Assembly (NCBI GenBank): GCA_026214975.1
Contig: CM047810.1
Location: forward strand, 2,976,001 to 3,040,000
Length of the DNA: 64,000 nucleotides
Direction of reading: 5' to 3'
Source of the DNA: Gentiana macrophylla
Taxonomy: Eukaryota > Streptophyta > Magnoliopsida > Gentianales > Gentianaceae
A program made the translations under genes and the position numbers. Below are positions 35,843-48,177 of this stretch, piece by piece (position 1 is the stretch's first letter; each line of letters opens with the position of its first letter). The notes beneath the pieces are model-generated. The model ran no database searches, was not told where the DNA came from, and saw only the letters and a program-made list of their open reading frames with translations.

Positions 35843-36183
35843 GGGAGTTCTAAAGGCACCCTCACTTTTACTTCCGGCACCACATTACTACAAGCACCAC
35901 AAAAAATTACTCCGGCACCACAGTTATTTTTAATGAACGGAATGTCAGTGGCACTGACGTTCCTATTGAAAACAAACGTCAATGGGTGTTAAAAAATGAA
36001 CGTCAGTGGCACCGACACTTATGTTATAAAAGTGTCACAACTTAAAACGCCACCCATTGACTTTCGCTTTTGAATAACACCGACGTTGGTGTTCAATATC
36101 AACGCCGATGTGTCACCGACGTTCCGCTCATAAAAAAATAAAAAAATGGGTGTCAATAGTAAAAGTGAGAGTGATTTTAGAAC
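35843..36183. mobile_element. Long-TIR MITE with internal palindromes, copy B
   Basis: Copy B counterpart of the element at 9,753-10,095, with the same inverted ends. Several internal CAGTG words are altered around CAG/CTG positions (for example CGCCGATGTGTCACCGACG). Confidence 0.65.
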
Positions 36184-36664
36184 ATCAAAGAAAATCATTG
36201 TTGGTTTTTTTTACATGTAAGGGTACATCTTAAAAATCATGATTTTTATTGGTTTTGGTGCAACAAGTGGGATTTACACCATGACCAAGCCAGAATTTGT
36301 GTATTCTTATTATTATTATTTTTTTGAGATATATTAATTTATATCTTATATCTTCTATATATTATCCTATCTCTACTTTTTTAAGAAGGAAGGGTCTCAA
36401 CCCATTCCTTCCACGTGGCAAATGAAGTTTTAGGATTCTCGTGTATTTTGGTGACACTTGTTTTTATTTTATTGGTCAGGGTTTTTTTCTGTGCATCTTC
36501 TCGGCCCAAATGACAAGCAAATTTAAATGCCCTTTAGTTCATCTCGCCCATTTCTATCACACTTAACCTCGCCTCCTTTTTTTCTATCCCAAAAGTCTTC
36601 ACTTGCTCCACCAAACCCACCGTCCCCTTTCACCACATTCTTCTTAGCTCTCAAAGGAGCTGTT

Positions 36665-37078
36665 TGTTAGCATACCTAGGCAGTGTGTTGATGCATATAA
36701 GGGAGGAAACACAACTAATTGTAGTCATTCATACAAGTGATTACTCAATAAACTTCTATACTCCTTCCCTACTCTATACTCCCTATTCTTCTCCTTGCTA
36801 CTTTTATCTTTTCTTGCTTAGTTCTTTACAAGTGGTATCGAGACCTCGATTCTCGCCATGGATTATACTAGACTCAAATCGGTTGAAGAGAAAAAGCGAA
36901 GAAGAATGCCAAAGACATCGAGGAACCGAGCAAGGCAATACAGATCTCAAGCAGAGTTCGAGATAATCGGTTGGCATTCATGAAGGATCAATTTGCTGCC
37001 ATTTTTGTGGTTCTATCCAACAAGACAGCAGCATCACAAGTAGAGCAACCTCAATTTTCAAGGAAACATATGGAATGA
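36665..37078 (+). pseudogene. LTR/PBS/gag fragment, copy B
   Basis: Counterpart of 10,576-10,990. The PBS reads TGGTATCGAGAC and the gag frame is disrupted by small indels. Nearly all changes fall at CAG/CTG positions relative to copy A. Confidence 0.6.
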
Positions 37079-37284
37079 AGAGAATAAAGGCAAGTCATAT
37101 TTCATCTTAATTTATGTTCTGATTAACCGTGTATACAATTGCTTATAATTCTTCTGCCTTCACTTGAATGGTGTGAGGGGTTGACATTTGGGGGTGGGGT
37201 TGATTGTTATGCATCCGCTCACTGCCTTCATAGTTTGAAAGTCAAAATTTGTTCTCGAGATTCATATGGAATGTGGCATTTTCA

Positions 37285-39170
37285 GTGACGACATCAATGT
37301 GGAGGCGTAGTGGAACACAAGGATGAAGTTATTGGAGAGAATGGTAGGTTCACCGCCATTTATCAATGAGAAACTTGGTGTGCTTGCGTCTTGATGGTTT
37401 GAAAAGCCGAAATATGTTCTCGAGATTCATACGGGATGTGGTATATTCAGTGAAGACATCAATGAGCATCCATAAGAGGAAAATAAGGCCATGATTATGG
37501 GAGAGAATGGTAAGTTCAATGTCATTTATCATTGTAATAATTTACTGGAATTGTTAGAATTAGAGAAAAGCTGATTATCGTGTGTTATTTTGTAGCTCCA
37601 GTAGAACCATGCACTAAGGCTAATATAATATGAACTAAAAATGGTATTAGGCATCCACAATGGTTTGGAGATGAACACTTTGCTTATTTATGATGCGAAA
37701 ACAACCGTAGTAAAGACCATGCAAAGGCAATCAACCTTTGTTAGAGTCCAAACATCACATCCCTTGAAAAGTAGTGTGCTTATTTGGCTGGTATGTGTTA
37801 GTCTTTTAGCAAGGATCTTAATATTCTTTCTTTTACTGTCTATAGATAAAAAAAAATCATTTAAAAAAATAATCTTTCATACTTGATTGCAGGTGATGAC
37901 ACCAATGTGCGAGCGAGTAGAGATGAAGGACGAAGTTCTTTGGAGATCATGGTAAATTTCAATGCCGTTATCAATAATAACTTTATGTTTTTGTCATGGT
38001 TGCAAGATTCTTGTTGCTAATTGCTACTAAGATTTATGACTGATGCAAATCTGTATTTGAATTACAGGTGTTGACATTACAAAGCAGTCAAATACTGAAA
38101 TGATCATCGAAGTTGCTGCTGAGACTCGTAAGTTCAATATGTATAAGTTACCAAGTAGGAGATTTTGCTGTTAACTGTTGATTTTTATGACACGCAACTA
38201 CAACTTATTTACAGGGGAATTTTATGGGGAAGGTGATAAACTGAATGGCAATGGGGAGATGGTGACTGGAGGAGATGAAGTTTGTGGTGTTGATATCAAT
38301 GTCAATGACGATGGTGGTGGGTTCTGGTTATTGTTTTTCAGATGTAATATCTGAGGTTTATCCAAATTGAATCTTATCGCCTGAGGATTATTGCTTATTT
38401 ATCTGGCAGTTGATGGAAAGTTCATTTCAGAATTGATGGATATGTCTTTGACAAGCAATGATGATATGATAACACAAACAGAAGATCAAGGTAAGTCAGG
38501 CATTTCATAATAATACTGTTGTATGCTGAAGTTAGCTATGAAGTTTATTTGTACTTTTGTAGTCTAAGAAAATCAAAATAACACCAATAAGCATTAACAT
38601 TCTGTTTTGTTAACCATCACTGCTATCAGTATATCACATGTTGATGAGATACTTGCCTTGAATTGACTTTGTAGATGGTGGGATCTTGGTTCCAGAGATG
38701 AATGATGCTATGGTTTTGGGAGACAATGGTGGTATGATTGCAGAAACAGAAAATCATGGTAACATATACTGTAGTATGGAGCATTTTTATGACAATAGTG
38801 AAAGGTTGCTTATCTGCCTTAATTTGATTCCTTATATTTGAAATGTGTTACAGCTGTTAGTGATGCAATCGTTGTTGACGAGTTTGTACCCATGTCTGAA
38901 GAGGAGAAAGATCTTGTCAAAGTTACAGCAGGGGAACATGTGGATAACAGTGTTTGTGGTGACATCCCAAGTCAGGATAATCCTAAAGAAGTTGGGTTTT
39001 CACCCCAGTTGGAGGATGAGGGCAAGGAAGAAGAGGAGGAGCATGATGTTGTCAAACTTGCAGCAGGGGAACATGTGGTGCATAAGGTTGATTGTGAGAA
39101 ACCAATTCAGGAGAATTCTAAAGAAGATGAGTTTTTCCCAATGAAAGTTACAACGTCTACTGCATATTGA
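37285..39170 (+). pseudogene. Captured acidic multi-exon gene fragment, copy B
   Basis: Copy B of the fragment at 11,197-13,079. The later exons are clean here: 38,410-38,490 (VDGKFISELMDMSLTSND...), 38,675-38,758 (DGGILVPEMNDAMVLGDN...) and a last exon at 38,854-39,170, all phase 1. The last exon encodes a strongly acidic stretch with two related blocks (VKVTAGEHVDNSVCGDIPSQ and VKLAAGEHVVHKVDCEKPIQ) and ends in TGA. The first exons are damaged, and exon II has the same in-frame stop as copy A. Parent unknown; no catalytic motif seen. Confidence 0.55.
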
Positions 39171-39185
39171 ATCCTATATATGTAG

Positions 39186-39938
39186 GCAAAGGTAGGTAGA
39201 AAGAAAGAGGCGATAGCATCTCTTAGGCGACGTAGAGGTAAAGATGCTGATGTCTCGGATGAAGCAGCCAATATAATGGTTAGTCGATCCCTAGATGAAT
39301 ACTTAGTTTATAGATCGCTACTCATAGCTTTGTCTGTAGAAGTACATGATGAAGTTGTTTCTTTGATAGGCTTCCACACGGCCATCTAATAAGGAAGGAT
39401 CTGATATCATGCAATTGCTAGATAGACAATACGCACGTCCACTAATTGTAAGCTCAAAGTCTTTACTTATTTCTAGCTATCAAAGGCCACCATTTCTTAA
39501 CTTGTTTCAACTTATTATAAACTGAATTAGGTTGGGATTGGGATATGTATATTACTACCTTTGAGTGGCGGAACTGCAATTGTACACTATGCAAACTCAA
39601 TACTTGAAAGTACCGGTAAGCTCGATTAGCCCACGTAGATATATACTTGAATTTCGCAACACTTTCTGCGCGCGTGTATTGACGTGGAAAAAAGTGAAAA
39701 TCTTAAGGAATTAACATTCATAAATGACAGGGTGCAATGTAAGCATTGGCACAACGATGCCGACTTCTCGATTCAGTACTCGAGTCCTTTTGATCACGAC
39801 TTATGATATATAGTAGTAGTTGTTTATTTCTTCAAACCTCATTTCGACCAGCTTTCTTTTTATCATACATACAACTTCCATTTTCTATATTTGGTGTGCT
39901 TGCAATGGATAGATTTGGCGAAGACGATTATTCTAATG
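39186..39938 (+). pseudogene. ERD6-like sugar transporter fragment, copy B
   Basis: Counterpart of 13,102-13,852 with the same exon pieces. The fourth piece and the GRR motif are altered (GGCGAAGACGATT in place of GGCCGAAGACAGATT), again at CAG/CTG positions. Confidence 0.65.
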
Positions 39939-39992
39939 GTTAGCAAACGTCAAGTCTTTTTTACTTGCTGTTTAGTATTATTACTGAATTGT

Positions 39993-40509
39993 CTACTTGA
40001 CAAATATATATTGACATCTTAAGGTGTACATTGCGATGCTGGAGACTTTTCTTTTGTAGAAAACTGAGGATTCAGGTGGCTCAACAAAGTAAGAAGGATC
40101 ACAGTGCACATAAATGGAGCTGAATCCATCATGTCCATGGAAAAACTTCTCCCACAAGGTCCCTAATGGCAATGGTCCTTTTGTCAAGAACATGAATGCA
40201 ACTTTTGGTTTCTTTTCATCAAAAGGAGATTCTTCACTTAAAGGCACCATTGATGCATGCCAGAATAGTTCGTCATCTTCCATACGGTGCAAATGTGCAT
40301 CCTCTGTTTTCGGATCAACATCACTACTTTTATCTGAAATTGGAGGAAGTACTTGTACAACTTATTGATGGGTAGAATACTGAAACTGTTTCAAGTAGAA
40401 GGAATGGTTGGAGATATAATCCGAGAGAGATCCCGGTACACAAACCGATAAAATACACAAACCAGAAGATTCTCTTGAAATGCAGAGTTTGAGGCTTTGC
40501 TTCACCCAT
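39993..40509 (-). pseudogene. GT14 glycosyltransferase 5' fragment, copy B
   Basis: Counterpart of 13,907-14,423 with the same frame break and the same truncation. One residue differs: TKGPLPLG here against TKRPLPLG in copy A. The Gly form matches the usual family motif (FLTRGPLPL). Confidence 0.7.
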
Positions 40510-40978
40510 TTTACAAATGGAATACTGAATTCTGCACAAAAGGGAAATGGGAAATAGAATAACTTTGCTACAAAATGAAGAAACTAAGCAATGTTTCTAT
40601 ACCGAGGACATTATCAGGGCCTTGCGGTGCAAGACCCAAATTACACTAGTATATATTATAAAAAGAGAGGCAAATGCCTCAACAATGCTCCACGTCCCCT
40701 CTGTTCTACAATTTTGATGTGCTCACATGCTGACACGTGGCAAGCTCTTAGCTTGACACGTATCAGCTTATATTTATAAAAAAATATTCATACATTCAGG
40801 AAAATATTTTTCCAATACATTGACATATTCCTTATTAAAAAAAAAATCCTCTATAGGAATTGATTGAGTAGACTGGGTGTCTGCATTGTACGGTGGAAAA
40901 TGGAGGATTTGCTGCTATATCGGGTGGATTTGGTGGTTAGCTCTGAATAATATTGGATTTCTTGATCCGATTTGATTG

Positions 40979-42826
40979 ATGGCAGCGGATTTGGATAGGT
41001 GGCTAAAGCATGTGTTTTATCCTCTGGTTATTCCTACAAATTTCCGCAACAAAATCGGAATCCAAAGGTTAATAGCAAGGTAAATCTTCTTCCGGTGTGT
41101 AGTCTTCTCTGTTTCTTTCTCCTTTAATTTATACATTTCTCTTGCTAATTTCAACTATGATGTCAAAAAAAAACCTTCCCGCATTGGAGATCATCCGAGT
41201 GGAACACATTTACACAATTTATTGCCTGTGCGGCGAGTGAATGCTGCTAAGCATTAAATGTTGAAAGTGAAAGAGGATAAAGGAGAAGAGCAACGTTTTC
41301 TCCCTAGATGTAGAGATGATGGGATTCAACATCCTGTGAGAACTGAAGCTTGCAAAGAACTAGCTAATTTTCCTTTATTCATACTTCTGGGTACTACGAA
41401 ACCCATTCTATTATTGCATCAAATGTTCGTCTCTTAACATTATTTGGTTAATTAAATGTTTTATGCAAGTGGGTTCTAAATTTTTTTCCAGTATTCTTGT
41501 CAAAGCAAGCTAGATGGCACTTGAGCAACAACAGCTCTACTTTAGATAAAACGTTAGTTTATACTAAATTATGTTTCTATCAAAACACAAATTTGCACCT
41601 TGAACTTCTATAATTATAATTGTTTTTATGTGATTCTGCAGAATTGGAACCCAAGTTTTAGTATCAGTACCTGGTGGTCTTGTTGAGCTCTTTGCACAAG
41701 GAAACATGTAATATTTATGATTTGGTGTCCCTTTTTATTTTCTTATTTTTATTTTACTGAACACATCTATTAGTTGAATGTTCTATGTAAAAAAAGGAAA
41801 TGAAGTAGGTAGTGTCTGCCATTATGAGGGGAAGAAAAGTGCATGTTACTTTGCTGCCTTTGTTGTTGGGGTAATTTCATATAAATCAAAATTATTTGGG
41901 TAGAAAGTAGCCCTTCTTTTAAATTCTATTGTGGGTTTTGCTTAGGTTTTGTGTTGTACATATATTGGTGTGAAAGTGTAGTCATTGTATTATTTTTACA
42001 AAATCTTGTAGATGACTGATGGTGAATTTGTTATGTTCTTTTTTGTTTGTAATTCGTTTCGTAGGTACTTTATGAGGAAGCTTAAGAAGGTGAAGAAGAG
42101 CATTGGGCCGATTCTTGCAATCAATGAGGTCAATTTCTACTTTGTTTTTCATACATTTTCTGGTTAAGACTCTAATTGCTATTGTTGTCTATTGGGTTTT
42201 GGTTATGAGCATAATCTCGAGAAATGTGTCGATCTGAGACACGTTATTTTCCATATGGCGGAGATACCTTTCACTAATTTTCATCTTTTCCATTTTTTTT
42301 TGTAAAATTGGATTGAACTATGTGTAATATTTGTTTTTCAATTAATTTTGCTGTGTGGTCTTGATTTGGATTTTCTATGTGGCAGATGAATTCCAAACAA
42401 CTTCAAAAGTAATGAGATGTCCCTTTCCATGTTTGACTTAAATGGATCAATTAGCGTTTCTCTTAATCAGCTTAGCATACAATTACAAATGAATATTCAC
42501 TATTATTTCCAAGCAACTTAGTTTTACATGTGTTCTGATTGTTTTTAGCTTGAATGATTATGGATGAGCTGCACAACATATTTAGAAAGACTGTTGTTGT
42601 ATTATGTCAAATTTTGCAAATTTTGTCCTTCCGGAAATGGCACATTATAATTCTCTTGCGCTCTGTTTTTACAATTATCTTCACTTTATTTCATAATGGT
42701 TTTTTAATACTGGTGTGTTTTTTTTTCTTTGCTTTACCATACATTGCTTCTTAATTTTTTGATTAGTGAAAGGTGCCGTGACTGAGGGATTTGTCATCTT
42801 GAAGGCATTAGCGAGAGGCATATCTG
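40979..42826 (+). pseudogene. Unrecognised captured exon series, copy B
   Basis: Counterpart of 14,893-16,741 in copy B, with the same exon-like pieces and the same early stop. No family recognised. Confidence 0.4.
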
Positions 42827-43235
42827 GTGAGTATTTGCCGTCTTAATTTTTATGTTAATGGCGGCTTGAGAAGTTTTTCAGTTTTCTATTTCAGGTTGTT
42901 TTTTGCATTCTTTCAAAGTACTACACTTCTCCTTAGAAAGAGGAAATCCCTTTACTGTATTCTCTCTTCGTGAGCTCTCGAGACTTTTAGCCTCATAAAA
43001 AAAAAAAAGAACACATGGGTGTGCAATTTAACTTGCATTGTAGAAAGAAGTGTAACTTAATGCATATGATTTGGATTGTAAAGCACTGGAATGTGTTGTC
43101 GGATATTATGTTTGGTGCAAACAACAATTATGTTTCGTGTTATATAGTTTTCTCCCGACATGTATGTTGTTTATGAGCACCCAAAATATTTAAGTTATTT
43201 TGAATCTTGATTTTTCCTCTGTTTCCGTAACGCAG

Positions 43236-43379
43236 AATATGCAATTGGTGCACGAATGTGAACACTTGTGCAGTTATGGCATATTCTCTCTGGAGATGTT
43301 CAATGGTAAAAGGCCAATGGACATAACAAGGACAATCACTCTTCATAAATATACGAGTAAAGCTATTTTCGCTCAAGTG
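43236..43379 (+). pseudogene. LRR receptor-kinase-like fragment, copy B
   Basis: An exon-like block bounded by CGCAG and GTGAGT, open throughout. NMQLVHECEHLCSYGIFSLE is followed by MFNGKRPMDITRTITLHKYT. The SYGI-LEM-GKRP-D spacing matches the C-lobe of plant LRR receptor kinases. No other kinase motifs are nearby, so it is a captured fragment. Confidence 0.55.
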
Positions 43380-44396
43380 GTGAGTATAGCTAATCTTCAG
43401 CTCTTAGCTGGAAGTGAAAGCAATCCATCTAAATATCAGGGGAAACATCATTCCTTCTACTTTCTTTGTCCAACGTTGTTAACTTCTAAGAAGACCTTAA
43501 AGTAATATTGGCTAAATAATTTTGTGTGCAACTGCATGTAGCCATTATTTACGGTATTCTTTACATATTTGTTGTGTGTAATTAATACTAAAAAAAATTC
43601 AAAGGCCAGCATGCACTTTATGTAATATGTGAAGGCATATAAAGTCAAGTTGTATTTTGATGAACAGCAGAACGCAAAACATGTTATGTCAATTAAATCC
43701 AATTGAAGATCTGATAAGTAGGAAAAACAGGGGAATATACAAAGGACTTGTCGATGTGTTCTATTTTGGTGATTGACCATTAAAGGCTCTATACATCAAT
43801 TGTATGTTTCATGATTTTTCTTTTGGGTAGAATGCGTATGAATGCTAATGATACACGCACTCCACTCCAAGTTTCTGTTGTTGAAACTGTCTTTTAACCT
43901 TGACAATCTGTTTCTATGAACTAATCTTGTTTTTGTTTGCTCTTTTAAAATGCTTGCATCTGTATCATATCCTTCATGTTGTAGACATATTAGTCTTGGC
44001 TGCACCTTTTGATTGTTAATGTATTAAATGTAGTCCTGGTAATTTTGTATGCTTCGTTAGTGCCAAACTTTAATGTAGTAGAGAAATACAGTTAGTATAT
44101 TACCACCATGATTTTTTTTTTTATCATGGATAAAGTTTAATGGTGTTGTAATATACATAACTACTGAGTCTTTGAATGATTGTATTCTATTATCTTTTCT
44201 AACATGATAGTGAACAAGAACCATCATAGATGATGTCTCAATCACCCTATGTATCTTTTGAACCGTATGGGCCGTATTATTAAAAATCCATAACTATATC
44301 ATTTCGTGAATGTAAAAATATCATCCACTTATTTATGCTTTTATCGCAAGCACGCCAGCACAAGGCACGGGCGTAAATATTGCAACTAGTCTTATA

Positions 44397-45769
44397 TCTA
44401 TAAAATGTCAAGGGTGAGCCACAAATTGGCCACGCGGCGATCTACACGGTACACGACACCTCTTTTTTTTTTTTTTTTTCCCGTAGAACCGAATTTCGAT
44501 TAGCGTTGTATAAAAACGAAATTTTTGTTCGACTCTCCGTTACATAAATCGAACCAAAGTATATATATTTCGATCACGGTTTCATTTTTTACCTCCAATG
44601 CAGAGAAGTCGATTCGATTTTAAATTGCAATCTACCGTAAATTTTTGATTCGATTTCGGCAAAACAAGTGAATAAAACCGTGTATTTTTTTTTAAAATTT
44701 CGATACGATTCCTTTTTTTTTTTTCCTTTTTTAACAGCGGCTTCTTTTTCCCTTTGGTAAAAACCGGAATTTCGGTTAGCGTTATATAGAAACCGAATTT
44801 TTTTGTTCGACTATCAATTACATAAACCGAACCAAAGTGTATATTTTCGATCACGGTTTATTTTATTACCTCCAACAGAGGCATCATGGATTCAATTTTA
44901 AATTTTTATCAACCGAAAATTTTCGATTCGATTTCGGCACAACAATTGAATAAAACCATGTAATTTTTTAATTAAACGTATACCGTTAGTAGTTTGTGCA
45001 AAAAGGAAAAGACCGATGATTTGAAGTTCTCTTTGTGTAGTGTCTTATGGAAGAAGAGTCGAGTTTAGCTATAAAATACAAAAAGGCAAACAAATATCCG
45101 CGTCAAGAAGGTGTGCCCACATGTGACCACGTGGACAACACATTAAATATTTTTATTATTTTGAACAACATAACGTCGGTGGAACCGTTTGCAGTACGAA
45201 CATCATTAAAATTGACGGTGGAATATCAAATCACTTTTTATATTCAACAGACCGTTTGACACGTGTTTTTTTTTTCACCAAATGAATGAACACGAGATCA
45301 ATGACGTATTCATTAATGATAAGAAAGAGAAATGTTGTATAGAAAATGAGATAAACACATTTTCAAGCATATTAATGATCTGGAAGCTAAGGCGTCCCGG
45401 GAGATTTGACCGTGTAGTTATGGTCCGCTTATTGTTTTCTATAATGTTCATTGCGTAAAGTCGAAGCTAAAGTGATCGAATTTGTGATATTGTTTTCCGA
45501 TACATCATATTGTAGTTTATTTTGTAGATGGAAACTCCCGATAGGGCTGGAAGAGAGGTGATTCACAATCTTCACATCTTTAAGAAAAATTTATCTCTTG
45601 GAAGAATGTGATATATTTCTCTTGCTCTCTTTGTTTGTCTTGCCTTGAATTTATTACGGTTTAAGCTTATGCGATTTATTTCACGTACGTTGGGATCTAT
45701 TCTTTGATATTATCGTTGATAACGATTTATGTTGGGCCCGCCGTGCCTTGCATGGCTCACGTTCACTAG
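44397..45769 (+). mobile_element. Non-autonomous Helitron H2, copy B
   Basis: Copy B of 18,303-19,673. Both termini are intact (A|TCTATAAAATG and CTAG at 45,766-45,769). The first 600 bases are rich in small discordances with copy A, while the last 700 are nearly identical. Confidence 0.75.
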
Positions 45770-46334
45770 TATATCTATAAAATGCTAAAAAGTGTGTCCA
45801 CATGTTTGCCACGCCACCACCTTATTATCTTAACACGTGGCAAATTTTCTTTTTCCTTTGGTAAAAATTGAAATTTCGGTTAGCTTTATATAGAAACCGA
45901 TTTTTTTTTTCTCCGTTACATAAACCGAACCAAAGTGTATACAGTTCAATTTTGTTTCCTCCAACAGACAATACGGTTTTAGTTTTAAGTTTCAATCAAC
46001 CGAAAATTTTCGATACGATTTCGGCACAACAATTGAATAAAACCGTGTACTTTTTTTATCAAACGTATACCGTTAGTAGCTTGTGCAGAAAAGGGAGAAA
46101 AAAAAACCGACGGATTTGAAGTTCTACTGTGTAGTGCACGATGGAATATTAGTCAAGTTTAGCTATAAAATACAACAACAAAAAAATTAGGCAAACAAAT
46201 AAAACCGGAAATTCGGTTAGCGTTATATAGAAACCGAATTTTTTTTCGATTCTCCGTTACATAAAAGAAGCTAAGGAGGTGTTGTCACAAGAGGCCACGT
46301 GGCCCCCTCCTTGGCTGACACGTGACACTTTTTT

Positions 46335-47065
46335 TTATCAAACGTGCACCGTTAGTAGTTTGTGTAGAAAATGAAAAAAAAAAAAAGTAAAGACCGACGG
46401 ATTTGAAAATCTACTGTGTAGTGTACGATGGAAGATGAGTCAAATGTAGCTATAAAATACATCAAGTTTTTTTTCTTTTTTATCAAACGTGTACCGTTAG
46501 TAGTTTGTGCAGAAACGGGAAAAAAAAAAAGAAAGACCGACGGATTTAAAGTTCTACTGTGTAGTGTACGATGGAAGATGAGTCAAGTTTAGCTATAAAA
46601 TACATCAACACGTGTACTTTTTTTTTCTTTATCAAACGTGTAACATTAGTAGTTTGTGCAGAAAAGGGAAGAAAAAAATAAGGAAAGACCGACGGATTTG
46701 AAGTTGTACTGTGTAGTGTACGATTGAAGATGGACCAAGTTTAGCTATAAAATACATCAAGGTTTTTTTTTTTTTTTATCAAACGCAGTATCGTTAGTAG
46801 TTTGTGCGAGAAGGGAAAAAATGATAGACCGACTGATTTGAAGTTTTACTTGTGTAGTGTGACGATGGAAGATTAGTCAGTTTAAATATAAAATACATCA
46901 ACACGTATACTATTTTTTTCTTTATCAAATGTGTACCGTTAGTAGTTTGTGCAGAAAAGGGGAAAAATGAAAAACTGACGGATTTGAAGTTGTACTGTAT
47001 ACTGTACGATGTAAGATGAAACAAGTTTAGCTAAATACATCATCACGTGTAGCTATAAGATGAGT
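46335..47065. repeat. Minisatellite of about 145 bp units inside H3, copy B
   Basis: The same array as at 20,233-20,960, with the same unit number and order. Differences are mostly homopolymer lengths plus small discordances in the last units. Confidence 0.85.
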
Positions 47066-47761
47066 CAGTTTAGTATATAAATACAACAAAAATATGGCCA
47101 AACAAATATCCGCGCCAAGAAGATGTGCCCACATGGCTTCAACATTAAATGTTTTTTTTTTTAATTTTGAACAATATAACATCGGTGGAACCGATGGCCG
47201 CTTGCAGTACGAGCGTCACTAAAATTGTTGTTGGAATACCAAATCACTTTTTGACACGTGTTCTTTTTTACCAAATGAATGAACACGAGATCAATAGCGT
47301 ATTCATTAATGATAAGAAAGAAAAATGTCGTATAGAAAATAAGTGAAACACATTTTCAAGCATATTAATGATATAGAAGCTCATGCGTATCGGGAGATTT
47401 GACCGTGTAGTTATGGTCCGCTTATTGTTTTTTCTATAATGTTTCATTACGTAAAGTCGAAATTAAAGGGATCGACTTTATGACATTGTTTTCCGATACA
47501 TCATATCGTGGTTTATTTTGTAGGTGGAAACTCCTCGATAGTACGGAAGAGGTGATTCACAATCTTCACGCCTCTAGAGAAAGAGTTGCCTCTTGCGCGA
47601 AGAATGTGATATGTTTATGTAAATTCTCTTTTTATCTTGTCAATTTATTTATTACGGTTTATGCTTACGTGATTTATTTCAGGTTGGGGATCTATTCTTT
47701 GATATTATCGTTGGTAACGATTTATGTTGGGTCCGCCGTGCCTCGCACGGCTCACGTTCAC

Positions 47762-47910
47762 GGGTAATTCTACTGTAGTGACTCCCTATTACATCCAACC
47801 GTTGAATTTGTGACACGTGTACAAAAAAAAAAAACAGTTTTATCTTTTTCTACCCGTGTCAGTCATCGACAATCCGTTTTAATAGGGACTTCCTACGTAA
47901 TAATTTTCTC
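47762..47910. mobile_element. Mutator-type MITE inside the H3 3' end, copy B
   Basis: A 149 bp element starting GGGTAATTCTAC and ending TAATTTTCTC, flanked by perfect 9 bp target-site duplications CACGTTCAC at 47,753-47,761 and 47,911-47,919. It sits between the Helitron hairpin and its CTAG terminus. Confidence 0.8.
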
Positions 47911-48177
47911 CACGTTCACTAGTTTATAATAATTATATATGGTGCATCGCCGTAGACAAGAGTCGTCTGATGTGTCGTGCGGCAAGGCAGTAGTAAGACT
48001 TATCCCCACTTTTCAATTGGAGTTTTCATGGAAGCAAAATGGACCAAGACCAGACGTAATCGCTGACGTTCTTCATTTATTCCAAAAGGATAAATAAAAG
48101 GAGTACTGGATTAGATTACACATTGAGCAAACTGCAAAGTGTTGAAGTTGAAGGTAAGAATTATTGGAAGAAGAGAA

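Larger units (their letters stand above)
36370..40649 (+). mobile_element. Non-autonomous Helitron H1a, copy B
   Basis: Copy B of the element at 10,282-14,563. The 5' end reads A|TCTCTACT, a better match to the Helitron TC start than copy A. The 3' hairpin and CTAG (40,646-40,649) are unchanged. The cargo is the same; the acidic exons are better preserved here and the gag fragment worse. Confidence 0.7.
40654..44389 (+). mobile_element. Non-autonomous Helitron H1b, copy B
   Basis: Copy B of 14,568-18,295. CTAG lies at 44,386-44,389. The 3' hairpin is degraded here (CACGCCAGCACAAGGCACGGGCG), although it is perfect in copy A. Confidence 0.65.
45774..47922 (+). mobile_element. Non-autonomous Helitron H3, copy B
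   Basis: Copy B of 19,678-21,831. Here the 3' hairpin is perfect (GCCGTGC-CTC-GCACGGC), followed by TCACGTTCAC, the inserted MITE, the duplicated CACGTTCAC, and CTAG ending at 47,922. It ends 255 bp before the DLH1-B start codon. Confidence 0.75.
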